From JBAZDC01 sp041654595 (lineage in GTDB: Bacteria > Pseudomonadota > Gammaproteobacteria > Burkholderiales > Burkholderiaceae_B), in contig CAZKBT010000008.1 of the NCBI GenBank assembly GCA_964551305.1, forward strand, positions 3,610 to 67,609: a stretch of 64,000 nt of DNA. Reading direction: 5' to 3'. The notes under the pieces were generated by a model that was not told where the DNA came from, did no database searches, and worked only from the letters and a program-made list of their open reading frames with translations. This document shows, piece by piece, positions 28,922-37,567 of the stretch (position 1 is the stretch's first letter; each line of letters opens with the position of its first letter). A program made the position numbers and the translations under genes.

Positions 28922-31546
28922 ATGAAGACCTCCGAGATTCGCCAGAAGTTCCTGTCCTTTTTTGAATCGAAGGGCCACCACATCGTGCCGTCTTCTTCGC
29001 TGGTGCCGGCCAACGATCCGACCTTGCTCTTCACCAATTCGGGCATGGTCCAGTTCAAAGAGGTCTTCACGGGCAAGGAAACGCGCCCCTACGCGCGCGC
29101 CACCAGCGCCCAGCGCTGCGTGCGCGCGGGCGGCAAGCACAACGACCTGGAGAACGTGGGCTATACCGCGCGCCACCATACCTTCTTCGAAATGCTGGGC
29201 AATTTCAGCTTCGGAGACTATTTCAAGCGCGAAGCCATCCACAATGCGTGGGAACTGCTGACGACGGTGTACAAGCTGCCCGCGGAAAAGCTGTGGGTGA
29301 CGGTGTACCAGGAAGATGACGAGGCCTACGACATCTGGCTGAAAGAGATCGGCGTGCCTGCCGAGCGCATCGTCCGCATCGGCGACAACAAAGGCGGGCG
29401 CTATGCGTCTGACAACTTCTGGCAGATGGCCGACACCGGCCCCTGCGGTCCCTGTTCCGAGATTTTCTACGACCACGGCCCCGAGATCTGGGGCGGGCCT
29501 CCGGGATCGCCCGAAGAAGACGGTGATCGCTATATCGAAATCTGGAACCTGGTTTTCATGCAGTTCGAGCGCGATGCCGCCGGCAATATGCCGCGCTTGC
29601 CCAAGCCGTGCGTGGATACGGGGATGGGGTTGGAGCGTATCGCCGCAGTGCTCCAGCATGTGCATTCGAACTACGAGATCGACCTGTTCCAGGCGCTGAT
29701 CAAGGCGGCGGCGCGTGAAACCGGCACGACGGACTTGTCCGAAAACTCGCTCAAGGTCATTGCCGACCACATACGCGCGTGCAGCTTCTTGATCGTGGAC
29801 GGCGTCATTCCCAGCAACGAAGGACGCGGCTACGTATTGCGCCGCATCATACGCCGAGCCTTGCGCCACGGCCATAAGCTGGGTCAATCCGGATTGTTCT
29901 TCCATCGGCTGGTCGCGGATCTGGTCGCCGAAATGGGCCAGGCCTATCCTGAACTGGCCGGCCAGCAATCCCGCGTGGAGCAGGTGCTGCGCCAGGAAGA
30001 AGAGCGCTTCAGCGAAACGCTCGAGAACGGCATGAAGATCCTCGATGCCGCCTTGGCCAATGTCCCCAAGGGCGGCACGCTGGACGGCCAAACTTTGTTC
30101 ACGCTTTACGACACGTACGGCTTTCCGGTGGATCTCACCGCCGATATCTGCCGCGAGCGTGAAGTCGGCATCGACCTGGACGGCTTCGAACAGGCCATGG
30201 ATCGCCAGCGGGACCAGGCGCGGGCCGCGGGCAAGTTCAAGGCCGCCGATGGCCTGAGCTACCACGGCGTGGAAACGCGATTCGACGGCTACGATCATCT
30301 TCAGGGCTCGGGTACCGTAACGGCCCTGTACGTCCAGGGCACGGCCGTGGAGCGTATCCAGGCGGGCCAGGAAGCGATCGTCGTGCTCGATGCCACGCCG
30401 TTCTACGCGGAGTCGGGCGGACAGGTCGGCGATACCGGCATATTGAATACGGGCGCGGCGGCGTTCCACGTCCAGGATACGCAAAAAATCCAGAGCGGCG
30501 TGTTCGGCCACCATGGGAAGCTGGAAACGGGCGTCCTGGCCGTGGGCGACGTCGTCCAGGCCTGCGTCGATGCCGCCCGGCGCGCCGACACGGTGCGCAA
30601 TCACTCGGCGACGCACTTGATGCACAAGGCTTTGCGCCAGGTCCTGGGCGAGCACGTGCAGCAGCGCGGATCCCTGGTGGACGCCGAGAAGACGCGTTTC
30701 GACTTCGCGCAGGACGCGCCCATGACGGCCGAGCAGATCGTCCGGGTCGAACAGATCGTCAATGCCGAAGTGCTGGCTAACCAGCCGGTGCTTGCGCAGC
30801 TCATGGCATACGACGATGCCGTCGCGGGCGGCGCGATGGCCTTGTTCGGTGAAAAATATGGCGATACGGTCCGGGTGCTGGACATCGGCTTTTCCCGCGA
30901 ATTGTGCGGTGGCACGCACGTGGCGCGTACCGGCGACATAGGATTGTTCAAGATCGTCTCGGAAGGTGGCGTGGCGGCCGGCGTGCGGCGGGTCGAGGCC
31001 ATTACCGGCGAAAATGCCCTCAAGTGGGTCCAGCGCACCAGCGGTGCTCTGACCCAGATCGCCGCGATGTTGCGCACGCAGCCAAGCGAGGTGACCGAGC
31101 GCATCGGCCTGCTCCAGGGGCAGCTCAAGTCGCTGGAGCGCGAGCGGGATCAGTTGCAGGCCAAGTTGGCCGCGTCGGCGGGCAATGATCTGGCCGACAA
31201 GGCGGTCGTCATCGCCGGGCAATCCAAGCTGCTGGTGGCCAGCGTCGACGGCGCCGACCCCAAGGCGCTGCGGGGCATGGTCGATCAGTTGAAGAATAAA
31301 CTGCATTCGGCGGTCGTGTTGCTGGCGACCGTGGTCGACGACAAGGTCAGCCTGGCCGCCGGCGTGACGTCGGATCTGACGAGCCGGCTCAAGGCCGGCG
31401 ACCTGGTCGGCATGGTGGCGGCGCAATTGGGCGGCAAGGGCGGCGGACGTCCCGATATGGCCATGGGCGGCGGCGTGGACGTGGCCGCGCTTCCCGCGGC
31501 CCTGTCCAGCGTCGACCACTGGGTCAACGAGCGCTTGCCGAGCTAA
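28922..31546 (+). CDS. alaS: alanyl-tRNA synthetase
   Basis: AlaRS charges tRNA-Ala and edits mischarged Ser/Gly. The ATG at 28922 (MKTSEIRQKFLSFFESKGH) gives 874 residues, the family's length; the frame continues upstream but lies in the previous gene's region. The class II catalytic core has TSAQRCVRAGGKHNDLENVG and GRGYVLRRIIRRA. The editing domain has the zinc-binding HSATHLMH (near 560) and CGGTHVARTGDIG (near 660) motifs. The C-terminal Ala-rich oligomerisation domain with GGGRPDMAMGGG is present. Confidence 0.98.
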   Translation: MKTSEIRQKFLSFFESKGHHIVPSSSLVPANDPTLLFTNSGMVQFKEVFTGKETRPYARATSAQRCVRAGGKHNDLENVGYTARHHTFFEMLGNFSFGDYFKREAIHNAWELLTTVYKLPAEKLWVTVYQEDDEAYDIWLKEIGVPAERIVRIGDNKGGRYASDNFWQMADTGPCGPCSEIFYDHGPEIWGGPPGSPEEDGDRYIEIWNLVFMQFERDAAGNMPRLPKPCVDTGMGLERIAAVLQHVHSNYEIDLFQALIKAAARETGTTDLSENSLKVIADHIRACSFLIVDGVIPSNEGRGYVLRRIIRRALRHGHKLGQSGLFFHRLVADLVAEMGQAYPELAGQQSRVEQVLRQEEERFSETLENGMKILDAALANVPKGGTLDGQTLFTLYDTYGFPVDLTADICREREVGIDLDGFEQAMDRQRDQARAAGKFKAADGLSYHGVETRFDGYDHLQGSGTVTALYVQGTAVERIQAGQEAIVVLDATPFYAESGGQVGDTGILNTGAAAFHVQDTQKIQSGVFGHHGKLETGVLAVGDVVQACVDAARRADTVRNHSATHLMHKALRQVLGEHVQQRGSLVDAEKTRFDFAQDAPMTAEQIVRVEQIVNAEVLANQPVLAQLMAYDDAVAGGAMALFGEKYGDTVRVLDIGFSRELCGGTHVARTGDIGLFKIVSEGGVAAGVRRVEAITGENALKWVQRTSGALTQIAAMLRTQPSEVTERIGLLQGQLKSLERERDQLQAKLAASAGNDLADKAVVIAGQSKLLVASVDGADPKALRGMVDQLKNKLHSAVVLLATVVDDKVSLAAGVTSDLTSRLKAGDLVGMVAAQLGGKGGGRPDMAMGGGVDVAALPAALSSVDHWVNERLPS

Positions 31547-31557
31547 GGAGGCGGATC

Positions 31558-31800
31558 ATGTCCGACGTGTCGCGGCAGGCCGATGCCCGGGTGGACGCAT
31601 CGGGGTTGAAATGCCCCTTGCCCATTCTGCGTGCCAAAAAAGCCTTGGCGCAACTGCAGAGCGGACAACTGCTCGAAGTCACGACGACGGACCCGCACGC
31701 CGTCAAGGATTTCCAGGCATTCGCCAGACAGACCGGCAACGGCCTGGAGGCGCAGATCGAAAACGGCGACGCCGTCGTCCATTATCTTCGCCGCCGCTAA
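31558..31800 (+). CDS. TusA/SirA-family sulfur carrier
   Basis: This 80-residue protein has the TusA-fold signature: Cys21 in the motif VDASGLKCPLPILRAKKAL, where the Cys-Pro carries a persulfide. It then has the LEVTTTDP strand and a C-terminal NGLEAQIENGDAVVHYL. TusA-type proteins move sulfur to tRNA thiolation, molybdenum cofactor or dissimilatory routes; which one applies here cannot be told from context. It starts 11 nt after alaS, after an AAGGAGG ribosome site, so the two genes probably share a transcript. Confidence 0.9.
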   Translation: MSDVSRQADARVDASGLKCPLPILRAKKALAQLQSGQLLEVTTTDPHAVKDFQAFARQTGNGLEAQIENGDAVVHYLRRR

Positions 31801-32257
31801 GCGAGCCTGATCATGTAGCGTCAGGGGCGCGCCCGGTTCGTCGTTTCCGGGCCGCTCCACACGGGCCGCCTTAATATAGGCCGTCCCCTACGGGCCGTCC
31901 CATACGGGCCGTCTCATACGGGCCGTCTCATACGGGCCGTCCCGTTTTCACAATGCCGCTCTTGGAGTGCGTCCGGGAACGGCCTCAAGGCGCCGCATTC
32001 GCGGCCTTTCTCAAAACGTTTTGCCATCCTCCATGCGGGGCCTTGCGGGCCGCGCCTTTTTCCGGGGGAAATCCGAGCCGCCCATCCGAGCATCTAGCAT
32101 GCCTGGCCTACTTGGAAAGTTGCATTTGGTTTCTTTTCTTATACAAATAACAACAATGGAATGGGGCTGGGCTCGAACCTCGCATGTGTCCAGGAAAATC
32201 GGCGTTTTTCCGGCTCAGGCATGGCCGATATGGTCCCTGTTTTCCACATTTTTCGGT
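31801..32257. other. non-coding gap before the ectoine genes
   Basis: About 460 nt without a convincing gene. It holds a cluster of 14-nt tandem repeats (31889-31944) with degenerate copies on the left. After about 32100 it has an AT-richer stretch leading to the ect promoter. Short open frames here lack ribosome sites and recognisable sequence. Confidence 0.7.
31889..31944. repeat. 14-nt tandem repeat, four full copies
   Basis: Four head-to-tail copies of TACGGGCCGTCYCA start at 31889, 31903, 31917 and 31931, differing at one or two positions. Imperfect copies precede them (around 31862 and 31877). The unit is too short and has no spacers, so this is not a CRISPR. It lies between the tusA-like gene and ectA. 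Confidence 0.9.
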
Positions 32258-32286
32258 TTGACTCTAATCGCTGTGGGACATATGAT
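32258..32286 (+). promoter_or_regulatory. near-consensus sigma-70 promoter of ectABCD
   Basis: TTGACT at 32258-32263, a 17-nt spacer and TATGAT at 32281-32286 form an almost ideal housekeeping promoter, 31 nt before the ectA start. Ectoine promoters in other bacteria are osmotically induced; the context of tandem repeats and AT-rich DNA upstream may carry that control, which is inference. Confidence 0.8.
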
Positions 32287-32317
32287 TTGAGTCGAAATAA
32301 CTTCTACAGCAATCATA

Positions 32318-32935
32318 ATGAGCACACTAATTTCATCGGAAAAACGGAGCGACCACGGTTCGTTCACCTTGCGTTCTCCGCGTCGGGAGGAAGGCTATGC
32401 CATACGGCAATTGGTCGAGCAATGTCCCCCTCTGGACGTGAATTCGACCTATGCCTACATGCTGTTGGGCGAGCACTTCGCGTCGACCAGTGTCGTGGCG
32501 CAGGATGCGTCGGGCATCGTAGGACTGGTATCGGCGTATCGCCATCCCGAAAAGCCGCACGTGCTCTTCGTCTGGCAGGTCGCCGTTCACCCTTCGGCGC
32601 GAGGTCATGGATTGGCCGGGCGCATGCTCAAACACATCCTGCGCAGGCCGGCTGCCCGCTCGATACGCTACGTGCAGACCACGGTGGGGCCGGAGAACGC
32701 CGGTTCCCGCGCCACGTTTGCGCGCCTGGCGCTATTGCTCGATACGTCGATCCAGGAACAGGCGATGTTCGGCCCCGAGCTTTTTGGTCCGGGCAATCAC
32801 GAGGAAGAGCGCCTGCTCAGCATCGGACCGTTCGAGCCGTTGACGCCGCGCATGCCCGCCCAGCCTCAGCGCCCGGCGCGGATACCCGACGCCGGCCGCC
32901 TGCCTGCCGCCGCGCGGCCTTCCACCTATCAATAA
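32318..32935 (+). CDS. ectA: L-2,4-diaminobutyrate acetyltransferase
   Basis: EctA acetylates diaminobutyrate at N-gamma, the second step of ectoine synthesis. The 205-residue protein is a GNAT acetyltransferase with the acetyl-CoA loop VAVHPSARGHGLAGRML near residue 90 and the EctA-specific LVEQCPPLDVNSTYAYMLL and TTVGPENAGSRATFARLA segments. The C-terminal 25 residues are Pro/Ala-rich and look disordered. It is the first gene of ectABCD and is followed by ectB after 16 nt. Confidence 0.96.
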   Translation: MSTLISSEKRSDHGSFTLRSPRREEGYAIRQLVEQCPPLDVNSTYAYMLLGEHFASTSVVAQDASGIVGLVSAYRHPEKPHVLFVWQVAVHPSARGHGLAGRMLKHILRRPAARSIRYVQTTVGPENAGSRATFARLALLLDTSIQEQAMFGPELFGPGNHEEERLLSIGPFEPLTPRMPAQPQRPARIPDAGRLPAAARPSTYQ

Positions 32936-32951
32936 AAGAACAGGAGAAACT

Positions 32952-34259
32952 ATGGATCTGGAAATTTTCAACAAGATGGAATCGGAAGTCCGGGGTTACA
33001 TCCGGTCCTTTCCCGTCATTTTCAACAATGCTCACGGGTCCATCCTGACGGACGAAGCCGGACGGGATTACGTCGATTTCTTCAGCGGAGCCGGCACCCT
33101 GAATTACGGCCATAACGATCCAGGCATGAAGCAGGCCCTGATCGACTACATCGGACAGGACGGCGTCGTTCACGGCCTGGACATGGCCACGACAGCCAAA
33201 AAACGATTCCTGGAAACGTTCAGCGACGTGGTGCTCGCTCCGCGGGCGATGAACTACACTTTGCAGTTTACCGGCCCCACAGGCACGAACGCCGTCGAGG
33301 CGGCGCTCAAGCTGGCAAGGCAAGTCAAGCAACGCAGTCATGTCGTCGCGTTCACGCACGGATTTCACGGCGTAAGCGCGGGATCGCTGGCCGCGACGGC
33401 CAACAGCAAGTTCCGCCAGGCGGCGGGCGTGACGCTGGATAACGTCACGTTCATGCCGTTCGACGGCTACATGGGCGAGGGTGTCGATACGTTGGCTTAT
33501 TTTCGTCGCCTGCTGGAAGACCCGAGCAGCGGCATGGATCTACCGGCCGCCGTCATCGTGGAAACCGTGCAGGGCGAAGGCGGCGTCAACGTGGCGTCGG
33601 AAACTTGGCTCAAGGAACTGGAAAAGCTGTGCCGCCGTTTCGACATGCTCCTGATCGTCGACGACATCCAGGTGGGCTGCGGCCGTACCGGCACGTTCTT
33701 CAGTTTCGAGCCGTCGGGCATACGTCCCGATATCGTCACGCTATCCAAATCCCTGTCCGGATTCGGGCTGCCCATGTCCCTGGTGTTGATGAAACCTGAG
33801 TTGGACATCTGGAAACCCGGCGCGCACAGCGGCACCTTTCGCGGCAACAACCTGGCGTTCGTCACTGCGACGCGAGCCTTGGAGGCTTTCTGGGCGACGC
33901 AGGACTTTTCCGCTCAGATCCAGGAGAAGGGCAAGCTGGTCCGGGCGCGGCTCGAGAAAATCGCGCGCACCCGTCCCCAGGCGGGACTCGGCGTGCGCGG
34001 GCGCGGCCTGATCCATGGCATGGTCGCCAAGGCCGATCCCGAGCTGGCGGGACAGGTCGCCGCCAAGGCGTTCGAACACGGCTTGGTCATCGAGACCTCG
34101 GGCGCGCGCGACGAAGTGCTGAAGCTGTTGCCGGCGCTGACGATCGATCGGGATGTGTTGTTGAAAGGTCTGGACATCATTGAACAGAGCCTGGACGAAG
34201 TATTGGCCGAGCGCGGAGATACCGCGCGCGTGTTGAAGTTTGGTGGAGCGAAATCATGA
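32952..34259 (+). CDS. ectB: diaminobutyrate--2-oxoglutarate aminotransferase
   Basis: EctB makes L-2,4-diaminobutyrate from aspartate semialdehyde, the first committed ectoine step. The 435-residue class III aminotransferase has the PLP-binding Lys in LSKSLSGFGLP (near 268), the DDIQVGCGRTG motif just before it, and the GPTGTNAVEAALK cofactor segment near 108. The start has an AGGAG site. The stop overlaps ectC by 4 nt (ATGA). Confidence 0.97.
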   Translation: MDLEIFNKMESEVRGYIRSFPVIFNNAHGSILTDEAGRDYVDFFSGAGTLNYGHNDPGMKQALIDYIGQDGVVHGLDMATTAKKRFLETFSDVVLAPRAMNYTLQFTGPTGTNAVEAALKLARQVKQRSHVVAFTHGFHGVSAGSLAATANSKFRQAAGVTLDNVTFMPFDGYMGEGVDTLAYFRRLLEDPSSGMDLPAAVIVETVQGEGGVNVASETWLKELEKLCRRFDMLLIVDDIQVGCGRTGTFFSFEPSGIRPDIVTLSKSLSGFGLPMSLVLMKPELDIWKPGAHSGTFRGNNLAFVTATRALEAFWATQDFSAQIQEKGKLVRARLEKIARTRPQAGLGVRGRGLIHGMVAKADPELAGQVAAKAFEHGLVIETSGARDEVLKLLPALTIDRDVLLKGLDIIEQSLDEVLAERGDTARVLKFGGAKS

Positions 34260-34648
34260 TAGTGAAGAACGTCAAAGACGTGATAGGCACGGAAAACGAA
34301 GTCAAGACTCAGAACTGGCTGAGCCGCCGTGTGTTATTGAAGAAGGACGGCATGGGATTTTCGTTTCATGAAACGGTCATCTTTCCCGGCACGGAAACGC
34401 ACATCCACTACCAGAACCATCTGGAGGCGGTGTGGTGCGTAGAGGGAGATGGCGAGGTCGAGACCATCGCGGACGGAAAGAAGTACGCATTGGGGCCGGG
34501 CGTGGTGTACGCCCTGGACAAGAATGACGAACATTGGCTGCGCGGAGGCAAGGAGCCGCTGCGCGTGATCTGCGTGTTCAATCCGCCCTTGACGGGTTTC
34601 GAGGTCCATGACGAGAAGGGCGTGTATCCGCTGGTTGTCAATGCGTGA
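34256..34648 (+). CDS. ectC: L-ectoine synthase
   Basis: EctC closes the ring of N-gamma-acetyldiaminobutyrate to give ectoine. The 130-residue cupin protein has the family opening MIVKNVKDVIGTE, the metal/substrate segment ETHIHYQNHLEAVWCVEGDGE at about 43-63, and the end motif CVFNPPLTGFEVHDEKGVYPL. The start overlaps the ectB stop, so the two are probably translationally coupled. Confidence 0.97.
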   Translation: MIVKNVKDVIGTENEVKTQNWLSRRVLLKKDGMGFSFHETVIFPGTETHIHYQNHLEAVWCVEGDGEVETIADGKKYALGPGVVYALDKNDEHWLRGGKEPLRVICVFNPPLTGFEVHDEKGVYPLVVNA

Positions 34649-34684
34649 CGCGCGTCGGGTATGGGTTAGAACGGAGGTTGAGTT

Positions 34685-35590
34685 ATGACGGATTACTATG
34701 TTTCGCGTACGGACCGGGGCGCTGCCATCATCGCGCGCCAGGATCCCGTCGTCTACGACGGCGGCACATACGCGGATGCCCTGGACGAAAGCCAGCTGCA
34801 GTTCTACGAACGCAACGGCTTTCTGGTGCTGCATGACGTTTTCGACGAAAGCGAAGTGGCCGGCCTGCTGTCCGAGATCGACCGCATGAGCCGGGACCGC
34901 AAGATCAAGGACGCCGAGTTCACGATCACCGAGCCGGGCAGCGACGAAGTGCGTTCGATCTTCAAGGTGCACAGCCTGAACGATCGCATGGCCGAGCTTG
35001 CGCGCGATCCGCGCTTGCTGCCGGTGGCCCGGCAGATATTGGGTTCCGATGTCTACATGCATCAATCGCGCGCCAACATGAAGCCGGGCTTCAAAGGCAA
35101 GGAGTTCTATTGGCACTCGGACTTCGAGACCTGGCATACCGAGGACGGCATGCCGACGATGCGCGCCCTGAGTTGTTCCGTGCTTCTGACCGACAACAAC
35201 GCGTGCAACGGTCCCTTGATGCTGGTGCCGGGCTCGCACCAGCAATTCATCTCATGCGTGGGGCAAACCCCGGACAAGCACTATAAATCGTCGCTGAAGA
35301 AGCAGGAGTACGGCGTGCCGGACCCCATCAGCCTGCAACTGCTGGTGGAGAACGGCGGCATCGAGCCCGTCGTCGCCAAGGCGGGTTCCGTGGTGTTCTT
35401 CGATTGCAACACCATGCACGGCTCGAGCGGCAATATCTCGCCGTGGCCCCGGGCCAACGTGTTCATGGTGTACAACAGCGTGGAGAACCGGCTGCAAGCG
35501 CCCAAGTACGGATTGTCGCCGCGGCCGGAGCATATCGCCGCGCGCAGCGACGACCGAACGCTAAAGCCCTTGGTGCGGGCCGCGGCCTGA
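34685..35590 (+). CDS. ectD: ectoine hydroxylase
   Basis: EctD is a non-haem Fe(II)/2-oxoglutarate dioxygenase that converts ectoine to 5-hydroxyectoine. The diagnostic EctD motif FYWHSDFETWHTEDGMP spans 141-157, with iron ligands His144 and Asp146. The third ligand His245 is in the NTMHGSSGN motif. The 301-residue length is normal. It follows ectC after 36 nt. The presence of ectD means that the organism should make both compatible solutes. Confidence 0.97.
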   Translation: MTDYYVSRTDRGAAIIARQDPVVYDGGTYADALDESQLQFYERNGFLVLHDVFDESEVAGLLSEIDRMSRDRKIKDAEFTITEPGSDEVRSIFKVHSLNDRMAELARDPRLLPVARQILGSDVYMHQSRANMKPGFKGKEFYWHSDFETWHTEDGMPTMRALSCSVLLTDNNACNGPLMLVPGSHQQFISCVGQTPDKHYKSSLKKQEYGVPDPISLQLLVENGGIEPVVAKAGSVVFFDCNTMHGSSGNISPWPRANVFMVYNSVENRLQAPKYGLSPRPEHIAARSDDRTLKPLVRAAA

Positions 35591-35613
35591 TGCGCGGACG
35601 GCATGCGCGAACC

Positions 35614-35648
35614 AGGCCCGCGCGGCCCGAGAAAGGGCGGGCGGGCCT
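35614..35648 (+). terminator. weak hairpin after ectD
   Basis: AGGCCCGC (35614-35621) can pair with GCGGGCCT (35641-35648) about 25 nt after ectD. There is no T-run, so it may be a Rho-type end or only a stem. Confidence 0.3.
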
Positions 35649-35731
35649 CGTATCCCATGGTGAACGGCGGACGGCGGGCGTCTCTTGCAGGCAACAGGCA
35701 GCGGCCATGCGCTCGGCATTCGGGTTGGAGC

Positions 35732-35761
35732 TTGCGGGACGCCCATGCAAAGTGCTAGAAT
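35732..35761 (+). promoter_or_regulatory. candidate rpsP operon promoter
   Basis: TTGCGG at 35732-35737, an 18-nt spacer and TAGAAT at 35756-35761 lie 37 nt before the rpsP start, in a position fitting a ribosomal operon. Confidence 0.55.
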
Positions 35762-35798
35762 AATCTGTTATCCACAACACTATATTTAAGGATTACCA

Positions 35799-36053
35799 AT
35801 GGTTGTAATTCGTCTGGCTCGCGGCGGTTCGAAGAAGCGCCCGTTTTACAACGTTGTTGCCGCTGATTCGCGCAATCGCCGCGATGGTCGTTTCATCGAA
35901 CGCGTTGGCTTTTACAACCCCGTTGCGGGTGAAGGCCACGAAGGTCTGCGCCTGGCTCTGGACCGTGTCGAATACTGGACCGGCAATGGCGCTCAATTGT
36001 CGCCCGCCGTTGCCCGCCTGGTCAAAGAATACTCGGCAAAAGCGGCCGCTTGA
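35799..36053 (+). CDS. rpsP: 30S ribosomal protein S16
   Basis: The 84-residue S16 protein is recognised by MVVIRLARGGSKKRPFYNVVAADSRNRRDGRFIE at the start and GFYNP near residue 40. It is the first gene of the conserved rpsP-rimM-trmD set. The start is preceded by AAGGA. Confidence 0.98.
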   Translation: MVVIRLARGGSKKRPFYNVVAADSRNRRDGRFIERVGFYNPVAGEGHEGLRLALDRVEYWTGNGAQLSPAVARLVKEYSAKAAA

Positions 36054-36081
36054 TTGCGGCGTCGCGGCAGCTACGGCGAAC

Positions 36082-36699
36082 GTGTCCCGGTCAACGTCAT
36101 CGCATGGGCAAGCGCCCGCTGACTTGATCGAGCTCGGCCGTATCGTGTCCGCCTATGGCATACGGGGCTGGGTGAAAATCCAACCGCATGCCGTCGATGG
36201 CGACACGCTGCTGGCAGCAGAAACTCTATGGCTGAAAGCGCCCCTTGCGCAAGCAAGTTCGGGCGCTTCGCCATTTCCGGTGCGGGTTATTGCTAGCCGC
36301 CGGCACAGCGCCGCCATCGTCGCGCAGCTGGAGGGCATCGTCGAGCGCGATGCGGCCGAAGCCCTCAAATCGCATGCCGTTCTGGCATCGCGCCAGGATT
36401 TCCCGGCCGCGCAAGACGACGAGTATTATTGGGTGGATCTGGTCGGCTGCCGCCTGTATGGCGAGCGGCAGGATGGCGAGCCCGCCCTGCTCGGGCAAGT
36501 GCGTGACGTCATGGAAAACGGCGCGCATGCGATCCTGCGTGTCGCCCGAGCGTCGCTCGACGAGTCGGGACAGCTGGTCTGGATGAAAGACTCCAAGGAC
36601 AGGCCGCAGGAAGTCCTGGTCCCGTTCGTCGCCGCCCACGTTCACACGGTCGACCTGGCGGGCAAGCGGCTGGACAGCAATTGGCCGGTGGATTTTTGA
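36082..36699 (+). CDS. rimM: ribosome maturation factor RimM
   Basis: RimM helps assemble the 30S head and binds S19. A GTG at 36082 gives 205 residues; TTG 36124 is the other plausible start, and no clear ribosome site distinguishes them. The frame is open further upstream but overlaps rpsP. The RimM barrel opens with LIELGRIVSAYGIRGWVKI and the PRC-like domain has EYYWVDLVGCRLY. It ends in VHTVDLAGKRLDSNWPVDF. Confidence 0.93.
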   Translation: MSRSTSSHGQAPADLIELGRIVSAYGIRGWVKIQPHAVDGDTLLAAETLWLKAPLAQASSGASPFPVRVIASRRHSAAIVAQLEGIVERDAAEALKSHAVLASRQDFPAAQDDEYYWVDLVGCRLYGERQDGEPALLGQVRDVMENGAHAILRVARASLDESGQLVWMKDSKDRPQEVLVPFVAAHVHTVDLAGKRLDSNWPVDF

Positions 36700-36769
36700 G
36701 CTCTCCGGGCTTTGGGCCGAAACCGCGCGTGGGCGCGGGCGTTCCATCAGGGATGGCGGGATAGGCGAT

Positions 36770-37534
36770 ATGCGTTTCGATGTCATTACCTTGTTCCCCG
36801 ACATGTTTTCCGCCTGCGCCGATCAGGGCGTGACCGGCCGCGCCCGTAAGCAGGGGGTCTGGTCCCTGCATTTCTGGAACCCGCGTGATTTCACGACCGA
36901 CGTACACCGAACGGTGGATGATCGCCCCTACGGCGGCGGGCCGGGCATGGTGATGCTGGCCGAGCCCTTGGACAAGGCCGTCGATGCCGCCATGCGGGCC
37001 AGGGGGGGCGGCCAGGACGCGGAATCCGGCTTGCCCGTCGTGCTTCTCAGCCCTACGGGACGGCGCTACGACCAATCCATGGCCGCCGGCTTGGCCGCGG
37101 GCCGGGGAGCGATTCTGGTTTGCGGCCGCTACGAAGGCATAGACCAGCGTTTCATCGACCGACGCATCACGCATGAGGTATCGTTGGGCGATTTTGTCTT
37201 GTCCGGCGGCGAAATCGGCGCCTTGGCCATCATGGATAGCGTGGTGCGATTGTTGCCCGGCGTGTTGAACGATAGCGAATCGGCCCGTCAGGACTCTTTT
37301 CACGAAGCCATCGACGGCTTGCTGGATAGCCCCCACTACACGCGCCCCGAGATCTACCTGGGGGAGAGCGCGCCGGCGGAGCTGCTGTCCGGGCACCATG
37401 CGCAAATCGCGTTATGGCGCCGCCGCCGATCGCTGGCCCTGACCGCCGCGCGGCGGCCGGATCTGATCCAGGCCGCCAGGGCGGCGGGCAAGCTGAGCAA
37501 GGCCGACGAGGCATTCCTGGCGACCTTGGCTTAA
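36770..37534 (+). CDS. trmD: tRNA (guanine37-N1)-methyltransferase
   Basis: TrmD methylates G37 next to the anticodon to prevent frameshifting. The 254-residue protein has the opening MRFDVITLFPDMF, the SPOUT knot with CGRYEGIDQRF near 118 and DFVLSGGEIGALAIMDSVVRLLPG near 140. It follows rimM after 70 nt. The usual next gene, rplS, is missing; the convergent valS follows instead. Confidence 0.97.
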   Translation: MRFDVITLFPDMFSACADQGVTGRARKQGVWSLHFWNPRDFTTDVHRTVDDRPYGGGPGMVMLAEPLDKAVDAAMRARGGGQDAESGLPVVLLSPTGRRYDQSMAAGLAAGRGAILVCGRYEGIDQRFIDRRITHEVSLGDFVLSGGEIGALAIMDSVVRLLPGVLNDSESARQDSFHEAIDGLLDSPHYTRPEIYLGESAPAELLSGHHAQIALWRRRRSLALTAARRPDLIQAARAAGKLSKADEAFLATLA

Positions 37535-37567
37535 CGCTTCCTCGGTCCGACGCGTGCCGCGATCGCC

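Noticed and set aside
28901..31519. 872-codon minus-strand frame opposite alaS
   Set aside because: It is a shadow of alaS, whose motifs are on the plus strand.
31889..31944. CRISPR-like repeats
   Set aside because: The unit is 14 nt with no spacers, so it is a tandem repeat and not a CRISPR.
31953..32290. Short plus-strand frames before ectA
   Set aside because: They have no ribosome site or recognisable sequence, and the ect promoter lies in the same region.
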